Below are positions 60,555-64,000 of a DNA stretch of 64,000 nucleotides, piece after piece (within the stretch, counting starts at the first letter, position 1; every line of letters begins with the position of its first letter). A program made the translations under genes and the position numbers. The notes under the pieces were generated by a model. It did not search any database. It was not told where the DNA came from and saw nothing but the letters and a program-made list of their open reading frames with translations. The stretch is from Bacteroidetes bacterium HGW-Bacteroidetes-8 (GTDB lineage Bacteria; Bacteroidota; Bacteroidia; Bacteroidales; UBA932). The stretch lies in assembly GCA_002840895.1 (NCBI GenBank), contig PHCZ01000001.1:600027-664026 (forward strand), in the 5' to 3' direction.

Positions 60555-62306
60555 AGGATTGATATCTATATTTATATATTTTAAAATCTTATGTGCCCAG
60601 CTAGAGAGCATAGGACCTGAATTTAGCAGATTTGGTACAATATTATTTAGTTGCTGTTTTGCAATTGTAATGTATCTCTCCTCCCTGGTAATCTCATAGA
60701 GAGAAATTAGGTTCCCGGCCATTACAGAATTTGCAGAAGGTCTTATGAAATCTATGTTCGATTCTCTTTTAAAAGGTACTGTGTCAGAGACAAAATCTCT
60801 CTCTGATTTACTAAACATTCCGTTCTCAGGTTTGTAAAACCTATCCATTACCATTTCTGTATATTTTTTTGCAATCAATAGATACTCTATGTCAAATCTA
60901 TTTCTGTACAATTCAAGCGATGCTTCAATAAAATGGGCGTAATCTGATAAATATCCAATGAGATAGCTATCGGAACAACAGGTATATCGATACAGTCTTC
61001 CATCACTATTGTCTATGTTATTGAATAGTAAAAATTCAAAAATCTTAGTAGCTTGATTGTACATCGAGGGGTTCTGCAGATATATTGATGCAATAGAAAA
61101 AGCTGTTGCTGTTACTGAATTTGATGCAGTTATAACTCTGGTATCCTTATAGTAACCCCTATGTTCCAATCTTCTTTGATGCAGGAGTAAAATATCCTCC
61201 TCATTTAAATATATATATGTGTCTGCACCTCTTACAGGGGTCTGTTTTTCCATTCGATTAAGAGTCATATCCATTCCTAAAGCAATTGCAATCTCGGGAT
61301 ATCTCTCAGGGAAAATTATTGATAACTCATTGATAGAGTAGGAGTAATATACTGCATCATCGATTTTACCCATTAAAGTTGTACTGTTAACCAGCGCACC
61401 CTTCTCATTTAAAAGTTCATTTAAAATAAAATTGTAGGTCATTAATGATGTCATTTTATATGACTCATTACCGTAGAGTTTATATGCTGCAGCGTATAAC
61501 ATCAGGAATAGACTATTCTCTTCCAGGCTCTTTTCATAAAGAGAGTCATTACAAGAGTAGTCTGAAGCTTGTCGAAAAAAACCACCATCTATCACATCAA
61601 AGAGAGCAGAGTATTGCATATGATCCAGAAGCTCCTCCATTTTGTCGGAGAATCTCTTATCCGGATATAATCTCAGATATTCAATTATGGTGTATAGTGC
61701 AGCAGGGTTGGGGGTAAAAGGTTTTAATTTATATATAAAATCGGTATCAAACATATTCTTAAACCACATCTGGACATATTTTTCAAGAAGTGGTTTTTCT
61801 ATTACAGAACCCTTTTTCATATCTGTAATAATGCCGGTATTGATTGCTCTTTTGGACAACTCTTCCGATAACTGCTTGAGTTTCTCTCTTTTCTCCTTTT
61901 TTGCAAGTAGCAGAGAGTTTGCAATTTCAAGAAAGTTATCCGGATTACAGTCAGAAAAAGCGATTAATGGCCTACGGTTTGGCATAATGAACATATTCAT
62001 AGGACCATAGGAAAAATCCTGATTCAGGAACAATAGGTCAAGTGCTAAGAGAAAGGATTCCGGCTTATCCTCCTTATCCTCAATTATACAAATAAAGTTA
62101 CTATTGAGCAGTTTGACAACCTCTTCATTTGCAAAAAGTTCTAACGACGACTCTCTGATATTGATATTGCTTATATATCCAATGTGTAAAAAAATTAACT
62201 TATCCTCCTCTTGAGCAATATTAAGGAGCTCATTAGTAAGTGAGTAGTGCCAATTTACCCCCTTTCCGTTAAACATTTTAAGGTATGGAGAACAACTTTT
62301 GAACAT
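60543..62306 (-). CDS. YyaL/DUF255-like protein, thioredoxin motif lost
   Basis: A 587-residue protein with the N-terminal thioredoxin-like domain and the C-terminal (alpha/alpha) toroid of the YyaL family (relatives are about 650-690 residues). In relatives the N-terminal domain reads GYSTCHWCHVM. The equal-length stretch here reads GYISNINIRES (43-53), with Asn-Ile-Asn-Ile in place of CHWC. The toroid motif HFEKMLYDN is likewise replaced (LYEKSLEENS, near 264-273). The protein is therefore either a divergent, non-redox member or a decaying gene, although the frame is intact. Function of the family is unknown. Confidence 0.75.
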   Translation of the reverse strand: MFKSCSPYLKMFNGKGVNWHYSLTNELLNIAQEEDKLIFLHIGYISNINIRESSLELFANEEVVKLLNSNFICIIEDKEDKPESFLLALDLLFLNQDFSYGPMNMFIMPNRRPLIAFSDCNPDNFLEIANSLLLAKKEKREKLKQLSEELSKRAINTGIITDMKKGSVIEKPLLEKYVQMWFKNMFDTDFIYKLKPFTPNPAALYTIIEYLRLYPDKRFSDKMEELLDHMQYSALFDVIDGGFFRQASDYSCNDSLYEKSLEENSLFLMLYAAAYKLYGNESYKMTSLMTYNFILNELLNEKGALVNSTTLMGKIDDAVYYSYSINELSIIFPERYPEIAIALGMDMTLNRMEKQTPVRGADTYIYLNEEDILLLHQRRLEHRGYYKDTRVITASNSVTATAFSIASIYLQNPSMYNQATKIFEFLLFNNIDNSDGRLYRYTCCSDSYLIGYLSDYAHFIEASLELYRNRFDIEYLLIAKKYTEMVMDRFYKPENGMFSKSERDFVSDTVPFKRESNIDFIRPSANSVMAGNLISLYEITREERYITIAKQQLNNIVPNLLNSGPMLSSWAHKILKYINIDINPLSK

Positions 62307-62314
62307 TTATTATA

Positions 62315-62322
62315 TATTTTTG
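62315..62322 (+). promoter_or_regulatory. Predicted -7 box of the acyl-CoA synthetase gene
   Basis: TATTTTTG fits TAnnTTTG, with initiation near 62329, about 14 nt before the ATG. No -33 match at the expected distance. Confidence 0.35.
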
Positions 62323-62342
62323 CTAAACAAAACCTAACCATT

Positions 62343-64000
62343 ATGAAAAAAAGAACAATTATTGATCTTTTTGAAGAGTCAGTTGAGAAATATTCCAACT
62401 ATACTCTTTTACTCGAGAAAATTGACAAGGAGTATAATCCTACCACCTATTTTCAAACTAAGCTACTCGCAGAACAATTTGGTGCGGGCCTTTGTTCATT
62501 GGGCTTTCAAAAAAAGAGTCACGCATCAATAATCTCCGAGGGTCGGAATTGGTGGATAATTGGAGAGCTGGGAATCTTCTATGCAGGTGGAGTTAATGTT
62601 CCTATTTCAATCAAGATTGAGGAGAGTAGCGATCTTCTTTTCAGGCTCATTCACGCCGATGTCGACACTCTGCTGGTCTCAGAGAGACAGTTAAGGAAGA
62701 TAAGACCTATAAAGGATCAGCTACCTTTGGTCAAGAGGATAGTCGTCTTTGACAAACTTGAAAGCTATGAACAGGGTGAAATCTTTGTAGAAGATGTTGT
62801 AAATATTGGAAAAGATTATTTGACAAATAATAGTGACAACTTTAAAGCTATAGCACAATCAATTAGTAATGATGACTATGCGACAATAACCTATACCTCT
62901 GGAACAACTGCAGACCCAAAAGGCGTTATCCTTACACACAGGAACTATACAGCAAATGTAGAACAGGCATTATCTATAATGTCTATCCCTCCAAAAAAGA
63001 GAATGCTCATAATCCTTCCTCTGGACCACTGTTTTGCACACGTTGTAGGCTTCTATATAATGATAGCTACAGGATCTGTAGTAGCCACTGTACAGGCCGG
63101 GAAAACCGGGATGGATACACTTAAGAATATTCCGATAAATATAAACGAGGTCAAGCCAAATATCTTATTATCAGTACCTGCTTTAGCTAAAAGTTTCCGT
63201 AAAAACATTGAAAACTCTATAAAATCAAAAGGTAAATTAGCCGAAGCACTTTTTGGTTTTGCTCTTAAAGTTGCTTATGCATATAACAAAAAAGGATTTA
63301 ACAAAGGCACAGGAGCCTCTGGACTATTATTGCCTTTGGTAAGGTTATTTGACAAGATTCTCTTCTCAAAAGTAAAAAATGCAATGGGGGGAGAGCTGGA
63401 ATTTTTTGTTGGAGGGGGAGCTCTTCTGGATATTGAGATGCAAAAATTCTACTATGCACTAGGAATTCCAATGTTCCAGGGGTATGGTCTCTCAGAAGCA
63501 ACACCTATTATATCCTCAAACGGCCCCGATAAACATAAACTAGGCTCTTCTGGGATATTGATAAAACCACTAGAACTTAAGATCCTTGATTCTGAAGGCA
63601 ATTCAATGCCTTTGGGAGTTTCCGGAGAGATAGTTATCAAAGGCGAGAACGTTATGGCTGGTTATTGGAAAAACCCAAAGGCTACCCAAGAGAGTGTCAG
63701 GGACGGTTGGCTATACACAGGTGATCTTGGATATATGGATGCAGATGGATTTCTATATGTGCTTGGTAGGTTCAAATCTCTTCTGATATCAAGTGACGGA
63801 GAGAAATATTCACCTGAAGGTATAGAGGAGGCTATTTTAGGGAACTCTAAACTTATTCAGCAGGTTATGCTTCATAACAACCAGTCTCCTTATACAATTG
63901 CAATACTCTCAGTAGATAAAAGCAGATTGAGAGGAAAAGAGCTTGTGGATGCTGTTTCAAAAGAGCTAAATAAATATAAAGGCAATGGAGAGTATGCAGG
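62343..64000 (+). CDS. Long-chain acyl-CoA synthetase (AMP-binding), 3' end outside the window
   Basis: Partial gene: 552 residues are visible and no stop occurs before the window edge. The AMP-binding signature YTSGTTADPKGV (about 184-195), GYGLSEATP (near 380) and TGDLGYMDADG followed by LGRFKSLLISSDGEKYSPEGIEE (near 458-490) place it in the long-chain fatty acyl-CoA ligase group. It activates fatty acids with ATP and CoA. The usual length is about 600 residues, so some 50 are probably missing. It is divergent from the DUF255 gene with a 36-nt gap. Confidence 0.92.
   Translation, partial: MKKRTIIDLFEESVEKYSNYTLLLEKIDKEYNPTTYFQTKLLAEQFGAGLCSLGFQKKSHASIISEGRNWWIIGELGIFYAGGVNVPISIKIEESSDLLFRLIHADVDTLLVSERQLRKIRPIKDQLPLVKRIVVFDKLESYEQGEIFVEDVVNIGKDYLTNNSDNFKAIAQSISNDDYATITYTSGTTADPKGVILTHRNYTANVEQALSIMSIPPKKRMLIILPLDHCFAHVVGFYIMIATGSVVATVQAGKTGMDTLKNIPININEVKPNILLSVPALAKSFRKNIENSIKSKGKLAEALFGFALKVAYAYNKKGFNKGTGASGLLLPLVRLFDKILFSKVKNAMGGELEFFVGGGALLDIEMQKFYYALGIPMFQGYGLSEATPIISSNGPDKHKLGSSGILIKPLELKILDSEGNSMPLGVSGEIVIKGENVMAGYWKNPKATQESVRDGWLYTGDLGYMDADGFLYVLGRFKSLLISSDGEKYSPEGIEEAILGNSKLIQQVMLHNNQSPYTIAILSVDKSRLRGKELVDAVSKELNKYKGNGEYA

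Noticed and set aside
1-64000. CRISPR arrays, tRNA or rRNA genes, insertion sequences, prophage
   Set aside because: I saw no regular short repeats with spacers, no cloverleaf-type or rRNA sequence, and no transposase or phage gene.

Overview
This 64 kb window looks like a chromosome segment from a member of the Bacteroidota, most likely the order Bacteroidales. The evidence is a SusC/SusD pair, Bacteroidota-type promoter boxes (TAnnTTTG) in several intergenic gaps, almost no Shine-Dalgarno sequences, AT-rich spacers, and a set of housekeeping genes (large PurF paralogue, ABC-F, LipA/LipB, HtpG, QueA) typical of that order. I cannot name the family or genus. I found no rRNA, tRNA, CRISPR array, insertion sequence or prophage. 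The window cuts an acyl-CoA synthetase at its right edge.

Region 1 (about 228-25282) is an alginate-type polysaccharide utilisation locus. A leftward operon encodes a secreted alpha/beta-hydrolase, a hexuronate-type MFS permease, KDG kinase and KDPG aldolase. A GntR/FCD regulator sits between it and a long rightward operon. That operon holds two PL6 lyases, KduI, KduD, a PL17 oligoalginate lyase, KdgF, a DEH-reductase-like SDR, SusC, SusD and two tandem alginate-lyase-fold proteins resembling PL38. It ends at a strong bidirectional terminator (21151-21184). The genes form a near-complete route: outer-membrane capture (SusCD), depolymerisation (PL6, PL38-like, PL17), monomer import (MFS), unsaturated uronate to DEH (KdgF), DEH to KDG by two parallel routes (SDR reductase, or KduI plus KduD), then KdgK and KdgA to pyruvate and glyceraldehyde-3-phosphate. 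Two copies of a GntR-type palindrome (ATTGGTnnACCAAT) lie at the predicted start points of both operons. A large two-propeller sensor kinase lacking receiver and DNA-binding domains follows, facing the other way.

Region 2 (25442-38339) is mostly core metabolism: ABC-F ATPase, PurF-like amidotransferase, SatP-type acetate carrier, LipA/LipB, a crotonase and 3-hydroxyacyl-CoA dehydrogenase pair, an unusual receiver-receiver-PEP-synthase-like protein, and a TonB-dependent receptor.

Region 3 (38698-42823) is the part I find most interesting. A corrinoid protein, a COG0523-type GTPase, a stand-alone MetH-activation-like protein and an MtaA/UroD-type methyltransferase are tightly packed, with two stop/start overlaps. 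Together they look like a self-contained corrinoid methyl-transfer system with its own repair parts and no known substrate.

Region 4 (42883-64000) contains HtpG, a large secreted amidase-like protein, a PLP enzyme of the D-cysteine desulfhydrase/ACC deaminase family, P5C dehydrogenase, an ECF sigma factor with a probable anti-sigma partner and a DUF2807 protein, an M19 dipeptidase, an SDR, a beta-lactamase-fold serine hydrolase, CinA, PyrD, an XRE regulator with a set of TTACATATGTAA palindromes, QueA, a YyaL/DUF255-like protein without its CxxC motif, and the truncated acyl-CoA synthetase.
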